64,000 nucleotides of DNA, from positions 21,483 through 85,482 of the forward strand of contig JAUIDB010000018.1 in assembly GCA_030429235.1 (NCBI GenBank). Direction: 5' to 3'. Numbering within the stretch: the stretch's first letter is position 1; the number at the start of each line of letters is the position of its first letter. The notes beneath the pieces are model-generated. The model saw only the letters and a program-made list of their open reading frames with translations, did not search any database and was not told where the DNA came from. Origin of the DNA: Thermoanaerobaculia bacterium. GTDB lineage: Bacteria; Acidobacteriota; Thermoanaerobaculia; Multivoradales; JAIOJS01. The translations under genes and the position numbers were made by a program. Positions 43,177-50,834 of this stretch are shown piece after piece.

Positions 43177-43623
43177 ATGAAGCCTCTCGTATTCCTGTCA
43201 CCGATTCATCAGGCCTCGCGGCAGATCGGGTTCTACCTCGAGCCCACCTGCCGCCACCTACAGATCTCCGGAATCGAAGGACACCTGCTGGCCTACCTGG
43301 CGGTGTATACCCCCCGCTCCGTCGGCGATCTGAAGAAGGTCTTCGGACTCAAGCCCTCGACCCTCACGGCGATGCTCGACCGACTCGAGACCGCCGAGTT
43401 GATCCAGAGGTCTCCCAATCCGGAGGATAGGCGTTCCTGGCTCGTCTCGATCCAACCCCGAGGCGCCGAGATCGCGGCCACTTTGCGCTCGGTGATCGAG
43501 GATCTGGAAACCAGCATCCGCCACCGGGTCTCGGAGCGCGACCTGGACGGATTCCGCGCCGTCATGCGAGCGATCGCTCAGCAGACCGAAACACCACACC
43601 AACCCAAGGAGTCTCCGCCATGA
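43177..43623 (+). CDS. MarR-family transcriptional regulator
   Basis: 148 residues with the winged-helix order of MarR proteins: 'IEGHLLAYLAVYTPRSVGDL', 'FGLKPSTLTAMLDRLETAEL' (recognition helix), 'IQRSPNPEDRRSWLVSIQPR' (wing with the DxRxxx element). Its stop overlaps the start of the DinB gene (ATGA), so the two form one unit and DinB is a likely regulated partner. A palindrome lies on the promoter, indicating autoregulation. The inducer is unknown. Confidence 0.9.
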   Translation: MKPLVFLSPIHQASRQIGFYLEPTCRHLQISGIEGHLLAYLAVYTPRSVGDLKKVFGLKPSTLTAMLDRLETAELIQRSPNPEDRRSWLVSIQPRGAEIAATLRSVIEDLETSIRHRVSERDLDGFRAVMRAIAQQTETPHQPKESPP

Positions 43624-44108
43624 GCACCTCGACCTGCCTCACGCAGCTGGCCTACATCCACTACTGCCTCCACCGCAATCTCGAAGGGATCACGCACGAA
43701 GAGAGCCTGCATGCCGCAGCGTCCGGCGGCAACTGCATCAACTGGGTCGTCGGTCACCTGGTCGCCAGCCGCCAGGGCTGGCTCGCGGCGCTCGGCCTAG
43801 AGGGGATCACTTCGCCGACGGTGGCCAACCGCTACCGTCGCGGGGGCGACCCGATCGTCGACCCCGCGGAAGCCACTCCCATCGCGGAGCTCCTGGCCGC
43901 CTTCGATGCCGGCCAGGAGCGGCTGGTGGCTCGACTCGGCGCCATGCCGGAGGACGAGCTCGACAGTCCGGCTCCCTTCAGCCCGGGCAACAACCCCGAC
44001 GAGACCTGGCGCAGCCTGAACGCTGGGCTCTGCTTCCACGAGGCGTACCACGTCGGGCAGACCGGGGTGTTGCGCCGCTGGCTGGGGCGGCCGGGGGTGC
44101 TGACCTGA
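43620..44108 (+). CDS. DinB-family protein
   Basis: 162 residues, four-helix DinB-like fold. Metal-ligand candidates are His in 'NWVVGHLVASRQ' and the pair in 'CFHEAYHVGQTGVLRRWLGR', the spacing seen in DinB/YfiT-type metal-dependent hydrolases and thiol transferases. Translationally coupled (ATGA) to the MarR regulator, so it may act in detoxification or thiol metabolism under that control. Substrate unknown. Confidence 0.88.
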   Translation: MSTSTCLTQLAYIHYCLHRNLEGITHEESLHAAASGGNCINWVVGHLVASRQGWLAALGLEGITSPTVANRYRRGGDPIVDPAEATPIAELLAAFDAGQERLVARLGAMPEDELDSPAPFSPGNNPDETWRSLNAGLCFHEAYHVGQTGVLRRWLGRPGVLT

Positions 44109-44132
44109 GCACCGTCCGGTGATCGGGAGAGA

Positions 44133-44138
44133 TAGACT
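44133..44138 (+). promoter_or_regulatory. -10-like box of leaderless gene
   Basis: TAGACT ends exactly 6 nt before ATG 44145 (gap CGATCC). No Shine-Dalgarno sequence. Confidence 0.5.
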
Positions 44139-44144
44139 CGATCC

Positions 44145-45074
44145 ATGAATAGCCCGTGGACCCGCCTGCGACACTACTGCGTCGTCCCTTCGGCAAAGCT
44201 CCTCACCGTACTGCTGCTCGGAGCGGCGCTGGCCACACCGGGGACTGCCGGTGAATGCGGTTGGCTGGCACCGAGCGAGCTCGATCGCCACTTTCCCCAG
44301 TTCGCCCCCTGGCGCGTCGAGGTAGGAGGCGTCGTCGGATCCTGTCAGTTCCTGAGCCGTCGGGACGAGGCCCCCAACGTCTTCAGCGCCAACCAGATGG
44401 TCATGGAGACCGACGAAGCAGCGGCAGAGATGGCCCAGAACCTCCGACAAGAATCGGCCAAGACGCAGGTGGTGATGCCCCGGGCAGAACTCGGAGAGCA
44501 CGGCTATACGTACCTCTCAGAGTCAGCCGGCGAAGCGCGCACCATCAACCTGGTGGGCCATCGCGGGCGAGTCGTGGTCATTGGGCTGGTCTCGCTACAG
44601 ACCGAGATCACCGACGTCGAACTCGCAGCGATCCTCGAGTTGGCCCAAGCCGCCCTGTCGGTGGCAGATCAGCCGGACGTCCTGACCACCGCCAGCGACT
44701 GCCCCTGGTTCGAGACCGCTCGACTTCCGCAGCTCCTGCCCGGAGGAGCCGTCAAACAGCAGACCTTCGGCGAGAACAGCTGTATGGCCCAGGACGACAG
44801 CCAAGCCGTCCTCCTGGTCTCAGCGAGTCCGGCGATCCCCGCGATGATGGAGCGTCGCGACGGTGGGTGTACTTGGGAGGAGCTACCGCAGCTGGGAACC
44901 GGCGCCGTGCTCGGCTACTCCTGCCGAGAAGGGAACCCCAGAGCCACCCTGCGTCTCGCTGTGGAAGGGACGATGATCGAATACAACCTCACGCCGGGTA
45001 CCGAACCGACGACCACCCAACGGGCACAGCTCGTCGAGATGGCCAGGGCGATCCGCGACCGGCTCGCGAACTGA
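44145..45074 (+). CDS. Secreted two-domain protein of unknown function (DUF3558-like repeats)
   Basis: 309 residues. Signal peptide to about residue 36 (LLLGAALATPGTAG). Two similar domains follow: 'ECGWLAPSELDRHFPQF' with a second Cys in VVGSCQFLSRRDE, and 'DCPWFETARLPQLLPGG' with 'FGENSCMAQDDSQ'. Each has the C-x(about 27)-C start and a final helix rich in Ala/Leu. The same layout occurs once in the lipoprotein at 24395. Function unknown. TAGACT lies exactly 6 nt before the ATG. Confidence 0.75.
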   Translation: MNSPWTRLRHYCVVPSAKLLTVLLLGAALATPGTAGECGWLAPSELDRHFPQFAPWRVEVGGVVGSCQFLSRRDEAPNVFSANQMVMETDEAAAEMAQNLRQESAKTQVVMPRAELGEHGYTYLSESAGEARTINLVGHRGRVVVIGLVSLQTEITDVELAAILELAQAALSVADQPDVLTTASDCPWFETARLPQLLPGGAVKQQTFGENSCMAQDDSQAVLLVSASPAIPAMMERRDGGCTWEELPQLGTGAVLGYSCREGNPRATLRLAVEGTMIEYNLTPGTEPTTTQRAQLVEMARAIRDRLAN

Positions 45075-45099
45075 CGACGGCCGCGGCGGCCGTTCAGTT
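45069..45099. terminator. Hairpin containing both convergent stop codons
   Basis: AACTGA (45069-45074) pairs with TCAGTT (45094-45099) and ACGGCCG (45077-45083) with CGGCCGT (45087-45093), with a 2-nt bulge and a CGG loop. The TGA at 45072-45074 and the opposing TGA at 45096-45094 lie in the same stem. Position and symmetry fit a bidirectional terminator. Confidence 0.6.
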
Positions 45100-45882
45100 G
45101 GAGGCCGCGGCCGGCAAGTCGTTGTCTTGCCACGACCCGTACATCGGGTTGGGCAAGATGATGAACCGGCGACCGAAGGGGCTGAGATCGAGAGCCCCCA
45201 TCCCCGCGTCCACCACCGGGAAGTCGTGGATGTTGTCACCGACCCACTGGACGATCTCGAGCGGGCCGAGATCGGGAGCCGCGGTGCCCTCCTCCACCTG
45301 CCGCCAGCGCGGCGCCTTGTCCCCTTCGTCGGTGCGGGTCAACAGCACGTCGAACGGGGCTCCGATCTTCCTCAGATTCTCGGCCGTCACCTCGTGCACC
45401 TCGAGACGGCGGTTGGTCACGATGGCGATCCGCCCTCCGAGTTGATGGATCAGATCCAGGTATTCGACCGCGCCGGGCAGCGCCGTGGCTTCGACTCGAC
45501 GGCACCAGGCATGCCAGCCCTCAGTCTCGAAAGGTGCTCCGGCGTGGACCCTCTCGACCTCGTACTGGGCGTTGTTCAGAACCGTCTCGTCGGCGTCCAG
45601 CACGACAGCCCAGCTGCCAGGCTCGCGGCCAGCGACGAGTTCGCGCAGGCTCGCGGCCGCCAGCCGGTAGGCCTGTTCGAAGGCGGCGGTGTGTTCTGGC
45701 GACGTGACGGTCCACTGGATCGCGCGGCTGGCCTCGACGTCGGCGGAACTATCGAACGCCGACGTCTGGACCCCCGGACCGGCCGAGCACCCAGCCCACA
45801 GTACCAGGCCGAGTAGGCCGAGACTCGCCGAGGCCCCCCAGCTGCGGGTCGGTCGACGCGCTGAACGCTGAAACTGCACCAT
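45094..45882 (-). CDS. HAD-type acid phosphatase/5'-nucleotidase lipoprotein, e(P4) family
   Basis: 262 residues from ATG 45882, with a lipobox 'LVLWAGC'. HAD motif I is 'AVVLDADETVLNN' (DxDxT, nucleophile Asp); later lines are 'GRIAIVTNRRLEVHEVTAEN' (motif II), 'KAPRWRQVEEG' (motif III Lys) and 'IVQWVGDNIHDFP' (motif IV). This matches class C acid phosphatases, which release phosphate from nucleotides at the outer membrane. SD GAGGAG lies 6 nt upstream. The frame further upstream is probably non-coding. Converges on the gene at 44145 through a hairpin. Confidence 0.9.
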   Translation of the reverse strand: MVQFQRSARRPTRSWGASASLGLLGLVLWAGCSAGPGVQTSAFDSSADVEASRAIQWTVTSPEHTAAFEQAYRLAAASLRELVAGREPGSWAVVLDADETVLNNAQYEVERVHAGAPFETEGWHAWCRRVEATALPGAVEYLDLIHQLGGRIAIVTNRRLEVHEVTAENLRKIGAPFDVLLTRTDEGDKAPRWRQVEEGTAAPDLGPLEIVQWVGDNIHDFPVVDAGMGALDLSPFGRRFIILPNPMYGSWQDNDLPAAASN

Positions 45883-46132
45883 GGTGATCTCCTCGGGTCG
45901 GGCGCCTCGAGGTCGACGGAACCACCCGCCGCCTCCTACAGGACGGAGCGCCAAGCGGGTCGAGAGTATCAGAAGCCTTGGCCGAAGGACCGGCCGCCGA
46001 GTGTGCTTTCCTCCTGGCCCTGGAGAAGCACAGGTCGCCCGACTGCGCCTAGGTCCAAACTTCATTCGGCCCAGTCCGTACCAATCCTCTCGACCCCCTT
46101 CGATTCCGTGACCGCCAAACCGGAGAACCCCC

Positions 46133-47578
46133 ATGCGAATGAGTCCTCGACTACTCTCTTCCCTGCTCTCGGCTCTGGTACTGCTGGGGCTGGGCTCTCC
46201 GGTCCTGGCCGAAGCGGAGGAGTGGAGGGTCCAGGCGGCCGACCGGGTCGAGGTCGTGGCCGACTTCGAAGCCGCCCCGGGGGTCACCTCTGGACCGATC
46301 GTGGTCCTTCTGCACCAGGGAGGAGGCGACGCTCGTGGTGAGTACGCCAGCCACCAGGAGCGTCTCCATCGTCTCGGTTACTCGACACTCTCGGTCGACC
46401 TTCGACGAGGAGGCTCGGACCGATTCGGTTCCGAGAACCGGACCGTCGCGGGCCTGCCCGACGGCGCAGAGTACGACTACTGTGACCCCCTACTCGACAT
46501 CGAGGCCATCCTGGCGGAACTCGGCACCCGACAGCCCAACCGGCCGATCGTCCTCTGGGGCTCGAGTTTCAGTGCCGCGCTGGCGGTGATCACCGCCAGT
46601 CGGCACCCCTCCCAGGTGTCGGCCGTCCTCGCCTTCTCGCCCGCCTCCGGACCTCCCATGGGCGCGTGCCAGCCCGACCCCTACCTGTCGCAACTGACTC
46701 GGCCGTGGTTGATCGCCCGACCGAGCCGTGAGCTGCAACTCCCGTCGGCGGCCAGGCAGTGGCGCGCGGCCCAAGCGGCCGGTGCCTGGACCCTTACCGG
46801 CAACGGACCTCACGGCTCCTCTCTGCTCGTCGAAGAACGGGGCGGAACCGACTCTCAGGCGCTCTGGCAACAGGTCAACCGCTTTCTCTTCGCCGCGGCA
46901 CCTCCCGCTAGCCGACGGATCGAGATCGAGTCGTCGACCTGGCGGCTGGTCGGCGACTACCAGACCACCGGAAACCCCGAACCGCAAGCCGCAGTGCTCC
47001 TCTTGCATTCGGCCGCCAGCCGCCGCGACCGGTTCGAACCCCTGGCCCGTGCGCTCGCCGCCCAGGGAATCGCTTCGCTGCGACTCGACCTCAGAGGCCA
47101 CGGCGAGAGCATCAACCAGGGCCGCTTCGACCCGTCGCGTCTTCCCGAGACACGCCATACGATCGTGGACGCACCCGAGGACGTGGCGGCCGCATTGGCT
47201 TGGCTGAGGGCACGCAGCGATGTCGATCCTCATCGCATCGGAGTCCTGGGTTCGAGCTACAGCGGCGAATCGATGGCCGTGGCCGCCCGACAGGGAGCCG
47301 CCGCCCGCGCCTACGTGGCGCTCTCCCCCGGCTCGTTCTCCGACGAATCGATCGCCTGGATCGATTCCAGCGATACCGAGTGGTGGTTCGTGCGCTCGTC
47401 GCGTGAACCGCCCTTCTTCGACGATCTCTTCGCGGCGATCGAGGCCGGTTCCGAACGGGCGGAGGTCGAACAACTCGAGACCCACGGCCACGGCGACCGC
47501 TTGCTGACCACGACTCCCAGGCTCGAGCCAGAGATCGTGGAATGGTTCGCCTGGTTCCTTCGCGAGTCCTCGAACTAG
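46133..47578 (+). CDS. Secreted protein with two tandem alpha/beta-hydrolase domains
   Basis: 481 residues. Signal peptide (LLSALVLLGLGSPVLAEAE). Domain 1, about 50-260: 'IVVLLHQGGGDARGEYA', nucleophile elbow 'IVLWGSSFSAALAVITASRH', His in NGPHGSSLL. Domain 2, about 270-480: 'AVLLLHSAASRRDRFEPLAR', elbow 'RIGVLGSSYSGESMAVAARQ', His in ETHGHGDRLL. The first elbow is GxSxS instead of GxSxG. Likely a periplasmic esterase or peptidase; substrates unknown. SD GGAG precedes ATG 46133. Its stop shares CTAG with the convergent cyclase gene. Confidence 0.82.
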   Translation: MRMSPRLLSSLLSALVLLGLGSPVLAEAEEWRVQAADRVEVVADFEAAPGVTSGPIVVLLHQGGGDARGEYASHQERLHRLGYSTLSVDLRRGGSDRFGSENRTVAGLPDGAEYDYCDPLLDIEAILAELGTRQPNRPIVLWGSSFSAALAVITASRHPSQVSAVLAFSPASGPPMGACQPDPYLSQLTRPWLIARPSRELQLPSAARQWRAAQAAGAWTLTGNGPHGSSLLVEERGGTDSQALWQQVNRFLFAAAPPASRRIEIESSTWRLVGDYQTTGNPEPQAAVLLLHSAASRRDRFEPLARALAAQGIASLRLDLRGHGESINQGRFDPSRLPETRHTIVDAPEDVAAALAWLRARSDVDPHRIGVLGSSYSGESMAVAARQGAAARAYVALSPGSFSDESIAWIDSSDTEWWFVRSSREPPFFDDLFAAIEAGSERAEVEQLETHGHGDRLLTTTPRLEPEIVEWFAWFLRESSN

Positions 47579-48189
47579 GTTGGCTCGGAAGCGGACTCGA
47601 CCCGCCAGACTCGGTCCTCGAGCCGCGGCACCTCGATCTCGGCGAAGGCGAGTCGGGGCCGCTCGGATCCGACCAGGCGCCGCACGGTGTCGGTCACCAG
47701 GGTATCGCCACCGCGCGCCACATCCTCACCCAGGCGTGAAGCGACGTTGACCTCGCGACCCCAGACATCCTCGTCGCCGATCCGCAGTACCGGTCCGTGT
47801 CCGATGCCGACGCAGAGCTCGACTCGCTCGTGCTTGGGCAGTCCCCGATTGTGCTGCGCACAGACCTGCTGGCACTCGAGGAGGGCGTCGACCGCGGCCA
47901 CGGGATGTCGAAACAGCAGCAACCAGGAGTCCGCCTCCCGCTTCAGGAACCGTCCCCCGTACTGCTCGATCCGAGCGGACAACAACTGTTCCTTCTGATA
48001 GATCAGGGTCAGAAAGTGGATGATGCCGAACTCGGTGGTGCGCTTGGAGAAACCCACCAGGTCGGTAAACACCACGGTCCAGTCCTCCTCGAACAGTTCC
48101 CGGATGCGAGCGTCGATGGCCGGGCGGTCGGCCCTGGCGGTCGCACGCTCCGCGATCAGCCGCCACAGCATCTCTCGCGACGTTTCCAT
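47575..48189 (-). CDS. Class III adenylate/guanylate cyclase-domain protein
   Basis: 204 residues, nearly all cyclase domain. 'TVVFTDLVGFSKRTTEFG' supplies metal Asp D43; K83 and D87 in RFLKREADSWLLLFRHP are the substrate Lys and second metal Asp; 'EDVWGREVNVASRLGEDVAR' supplies the transition-state Asn and Arg. All catalytic residues expected of an active class III cyclase are present, so cAMP production is plausible. It has no sensor domain. TATCGT lies exactly 6 nt before the ATG and no Shine-Dalgarno sequence is seen. Confidence 0.88.
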   Translation of the reverse strand: METSREMLWRLIAERATARADRPAIDARIRELFEEDWTVVFTDLVGFSKRTTEFGIIHFLTLIYQKEQLLSARIEQYGGRFLKREADSWLLLFRHPVAAVDALLECQQVCAQHNRGLPKHERVELCVGIGHGPVLRIGDEDVWGREVNVASRLGEDVARGGDTLVTDTVRRLVGSERPRLAFAEIEVPRLEDRVWRVESASEPT

Positions 48190-48195
48190 GGACCG

Positions 48196-48201
48196 ACGAT
48201 A
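48196..48201 (-). promoter_or_regulatory. -10-like box of leaderless cyclase gene
   Basis: Minus-strand TATCGT (48201-48196), gap CGGTCC of 6 nt, then ATG 48189. A TTGACC at 48218-48213 lies too close (11 bp) for a normal -35. Confidence 0.5.
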
Positions 48202-48254
48202 GCCGAAATCGGGGTCAAAGAAGCCAAGCCGCGCCAGCCGAGACCCAATCGGGG

Positions 48255-48260
48255 TACGCT
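48255..48260 (+). promoter_or_regulatory. -10-like box before leader ORF and SDR gene
   Basis: TACGCT ends exactly 6 nt before ATG 48267, the start of a short frame that overlaps the SDR start. Confidence 0.4.
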
Positions 48261-48266
48261 CCAGCC

Positions 48267-48338
48267 ATGAGCCCCCTCACCTCGCCCCCCCTGCGGCAAC
48301 CCGGCAACCGAGGACACGGCCTTGAGCTTCGAAGGTAG
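48267..48338 (+). CDS. Possible leaderless leader ORF overlapping the SDR start
   Basis: ATG 48267 opens a 23-codon frame beginning MSPLTSPPLRQ and ending in TAG at 48336-48338. It runs past the TTG (48322) of the SDR gene in another frame. The ATG is 6 nt after TACGCT, the pattern of leaderless starts in this window. Translation of it would place ribosomes over the SDR start. Could be chance; no conservation data. Confidence 0.3.
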   Translation: MSPLTSPPLRQPGNRGHGLELRR

Positions 48339-49080
48339 GTTCCTGGTCATCACCGGTGCCTCGTCGGGTATCGGAGCGCAGCTGGCGCGCGAGTTGGTGG
48401 AGCGGGGAGCCCGCGTCGGATTGTTGGCGCGCCGCGAAGAGCGACTTCAGCACCTATCGAACGAACTACCCCCGGGTACCTCCACCTGGGCGGCGGCTGA
48501 TGTCACCGACCGCGAGGGTCTCCACCGGGCCTGTGAGCAGTTGGTGGCCGAGGGCGGAGAACCGGACGTGGTGATCGCCAATGCCGGGTTCAATCGACCG
48601 GAGACCGCGCCGGAGTTCAAGCCCGGACGTGCCCTCTCGATCTACGACACCAACCTGCTGGGCTTCCTCCACACCCTCGACTGGGCTCTCCCGAGGTTCC
48701 TGGAGCGCGGGGCGGGCCACGTGGTGGGCATCGCCTCGGTGGCATCGTACTTCGGCTTCCCGCACAACGCCGCCTACTGCGGTTCCAAGGCTGCGATGCG
48801 CGTGCATTTGCAGAGCCTACGCATGTCCCTGAAGCGATCAGGGGTCGCCGTGACCACGATCTGCCCCGGGTTCGTCGAGAGCGAGCTGACCCAGAAGAAC
48901 AACTTCACCATGCCCTTCCTCTGGCCGACCGATCGAGCTGCCCGCCGGATCGCAGATGCGATCGAACGTCGAGCCGCCGAAGTCGTCTTCCCGTGGCAGA
49001 TGCGTTGGCTGGTCACGCTGGGTCTGGCGCGCCTGGTACCGCGAAGCCTGGCCGAACGACTGCTCACCGGCTCGGGCTGA
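48322..49080 (+). CDS. Short-chain dehydrogenase/reductase (SDR)
   Basis: 252 residues, classical SDR. The NAD(P) motif is 'FLVITGASSGIGAQLARELV' with 'RVGLLARREERL', whose Arg favours NADP. The catalytic Ser, Tyr and Lys occur in 'VVGIASVASYFGFPHNAAYC' and YCGSKAA. Then 'GVAVTTICPGFVESELTQ'. The substrate is not predictable. TTG 48322 has AGGA 7 nt upstream. A leaderless mini-ORF covers the start. Confidence 0.92.
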   Translation: MSFEGRFLVITGASSGIGAQLARELVERGARVGLLARREERLQHLSNELPPGTSTWAAADVTDREGLHRACEQLVAEGGEPDVVIANAGFNRPETAPEFKPGRALSIYDTNLLGFLHTLDWALPRFLERGAGHVVGIASVASYFGFPHNAAYCGSKAAMRVHLQSLRMSLKRSGVAVTTICPGFVESELTQKNNFTMPFLWPTDRAARRIADAIERRAAEVVFPWQMRWLVTLGLARLVPRSLAERLLTGSG

Positions 49081-49086
49081 GCCGGC

Positions 49087-50769
49087 CTACTCGGGCGTCG
49101 ACCGGAGACCGGAAGACCAGCCGCCGGTACCTCCCGACTCGAAACCATCGGCAAACAGCTCGGCCCGTCGAGGGGCCCGACCGTCGCGCTGGAAACTCCC
49201 ACGCCCCGTACCCCACAGCACCGTCGCGCCCGCTGTACCTGGCAGATCGTAGGCGGCGAACCCCGCGTGCGCAGTGTTCACGACCACCTCGAGATCGGCG
49301 TCGCCGTCGAGGTTGGCCAGGGTGGGGGCGGAGATTGCCCCGTTCCAATCGGGCCCACCAAACGCGGCCGGCAGCGGGACCTGGTGGAGGAGACCTCCCA
49401 GCGAGTCCAGGATGAACAGATCGCCCGTTGCGGTGGTGCTCTTCTGGGTCCACGAGGTGAACAGCACCTCGGCCTGGCCGTCGGCGTCGAGGTCCGCCAC
49501 CACCGGTTCGGACGCAAACCGAAAGTACCCCTGACTGCTCTGATAGACCGAGAAGGGCCAGTTCCCATGCTCGGTTTTGTCGAGCCAGAAGGCGTGGACC
49601 CTGCCGTCGTAGGAGGAAAACAGGATCTCGAGAGCCCCGTCGCCGTCGAGGTCCGCGAGCGCCGGATTGGGTGCCGCCGACTCGATCACCTGCCAGTCCT
49701 CCGAAAGAGGAGCCCCGACATCGACCGGAGGTGCGTTCCAATCGAAACCCGCCCCCTGAAACCGCGAACGGTCCCGATGCCAGATCGACGGCCCGTGGTA
49801 GCGACTCGGGGGATGACCGATCGAGCAGTCGTAGACCGCCCCCACCCCCACCACCTCGAGGGAACCGTCGCCGTCGACATCGCCCACCGAGACCGGACCG
49901 TCTGCATAATTGGTGCGGTAGCTCTCGGCGCGTACGCCGTTGCAGTGCCCCCAGCCCCGCTGCTCGGTCGCCAGGCTCTCCCACACTCCGACCTCACCCC
50001 AGTTCTTGCCACCGTACATCGGGTGGGCGGGGATCCGCGCTCCGTCGGCCTCGTAGGCACAGATGTAGTGCACATCCGAGGGGACGAGGAGTTCGCTGAG
50101 GCCATCGCCGTCGAGGTCGGCGATGGCCGTGTTGTCGTTGTACACCCCCGCGGCATAGCCCCCGTTGCCGACCTGCTGAGGCCAACCCGGCCTCACGGTA
50201 CCGTCGTGCCGATAGACCCAGGTATTGACCTCCGACGAAGCGGCCAGAGTGACGACGATCTCGAACTCGCCGTCCCCCTCGAGGTCGTGCACGGCCAGAC
50301 CGCGAAGCTCCGAGGTCGCGGGGCGTTGCGGCCAGCCGGCCTCGAAGTAGCCCTGATGGTCGTAGACCGAAACCCAACCGGCGCCATGCGCCGTGGCGAT
50401 CTCGAGGTCGCCGTCGTCGTCGAGGTCAGCCACCGCAATCCCGGGCCAAGTGCGCCCGACGTTGCTCGCACCGGGCTGCGACCGGTCGTGTCCCGAAGGC
50501 ATCCGCCACTCGAGCGCGCCGGTCTCGCCGTCGAGCACCACGATCGAGTAGGCCGAGGCGATGACCTCGAAGGTCCCGTCGCCGTCGAGATCGGCCACCG
50601 CTGGGGCGGAGTACCAGCCGCGCTCGCACCAGGACGCGAAACAGCCGCCGTGCTGCCACTTGAGTTGGGGAGCGGCGATGCCCCCCGCCCACAGACTCGC
50701 GGCGAACGTCGACCCCACCGCGACGCAGGCCAGGAGCGAAGGACGGAGGAAGAGCGACGCTCGGTTCAT
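49087..50769 (-). CDS. Secreted FG-GAP/VCBS-like propeller with DGFESG tail
   Basis: 560 residues. Signal peptide (FLRPSLLACVAVGSTFAASL), then at least seven 'VADLDGDGxxEV' calcium-type repeats, as in 'APAVADLDGDGTFEVIASAY', 'IAVADLDDDGDLEIATAHGA' and 'NTAIADLDGDGLSELLVPSD'. These are the DxDxDG loops of FG-GAP/VCBS propellers. The C-terminus is LFADGFESGGTGGWSSGLRS and three further residues. Extracellular role unknown. ATG 50769 follows GGGAGG; the in-frame ATG at 50781 lies upstream of this Shine-Dalgarno sequence. Confidence 0.87.
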   Translation of the reverse strand: MNRASLFLRPSLLACVAVGSTFAASLWAGGIAAPQLKWQHGGCFASWCERGWYSAPAVADLDGDGTFEVIASAYSIVVLDGETGALEWRMPSGHDRSQPGASNVGRTWPGIAVADLDDDGDLEIATAHGAGWVSVYDHQGYFEAGWPQRPATSELRGLAVHDLEGDGEFEIVVTLAASSEVNTWVYRHDGTVRPGWPQQVGNGGYAAGVYNDNTAIADLDGDGLSELLVPSDVHYICAYEADGARIPAHPMYGGKNWGEVGVWESLATEQRGWGHCNGVRAESYRTNYADGPVSVGDVDGDGSLEVVGVGAVYDCSIGHPPSRYHGPSIWHRDRSRFQGAGFDWNAPPVDVGAPLSEDWQVIESAAPNPALADLDGDGALEILFSSYDGRVHAFWLDKTEHGNWPFSVYQSSQGYFRFASEPVVADLDADGQAEVLFTSWTQKSTTATGDLFILDSLGGLLHQVPLPAAFGGPDWNGAISAPTLANLDGDADLEVVVNTAHAGFAAYDLPGTAGATVLWGTGRGSFQRDGRAPRRAELFADGFESGGTGGWSSGLRSTPE

Positions 50770-50834
50770 GACGCCTCCCATTATGCGGAAGGGTCGCGCC
50801 CGGCGCGGTGGAACAGTTCACTCCTCCGACGGTT

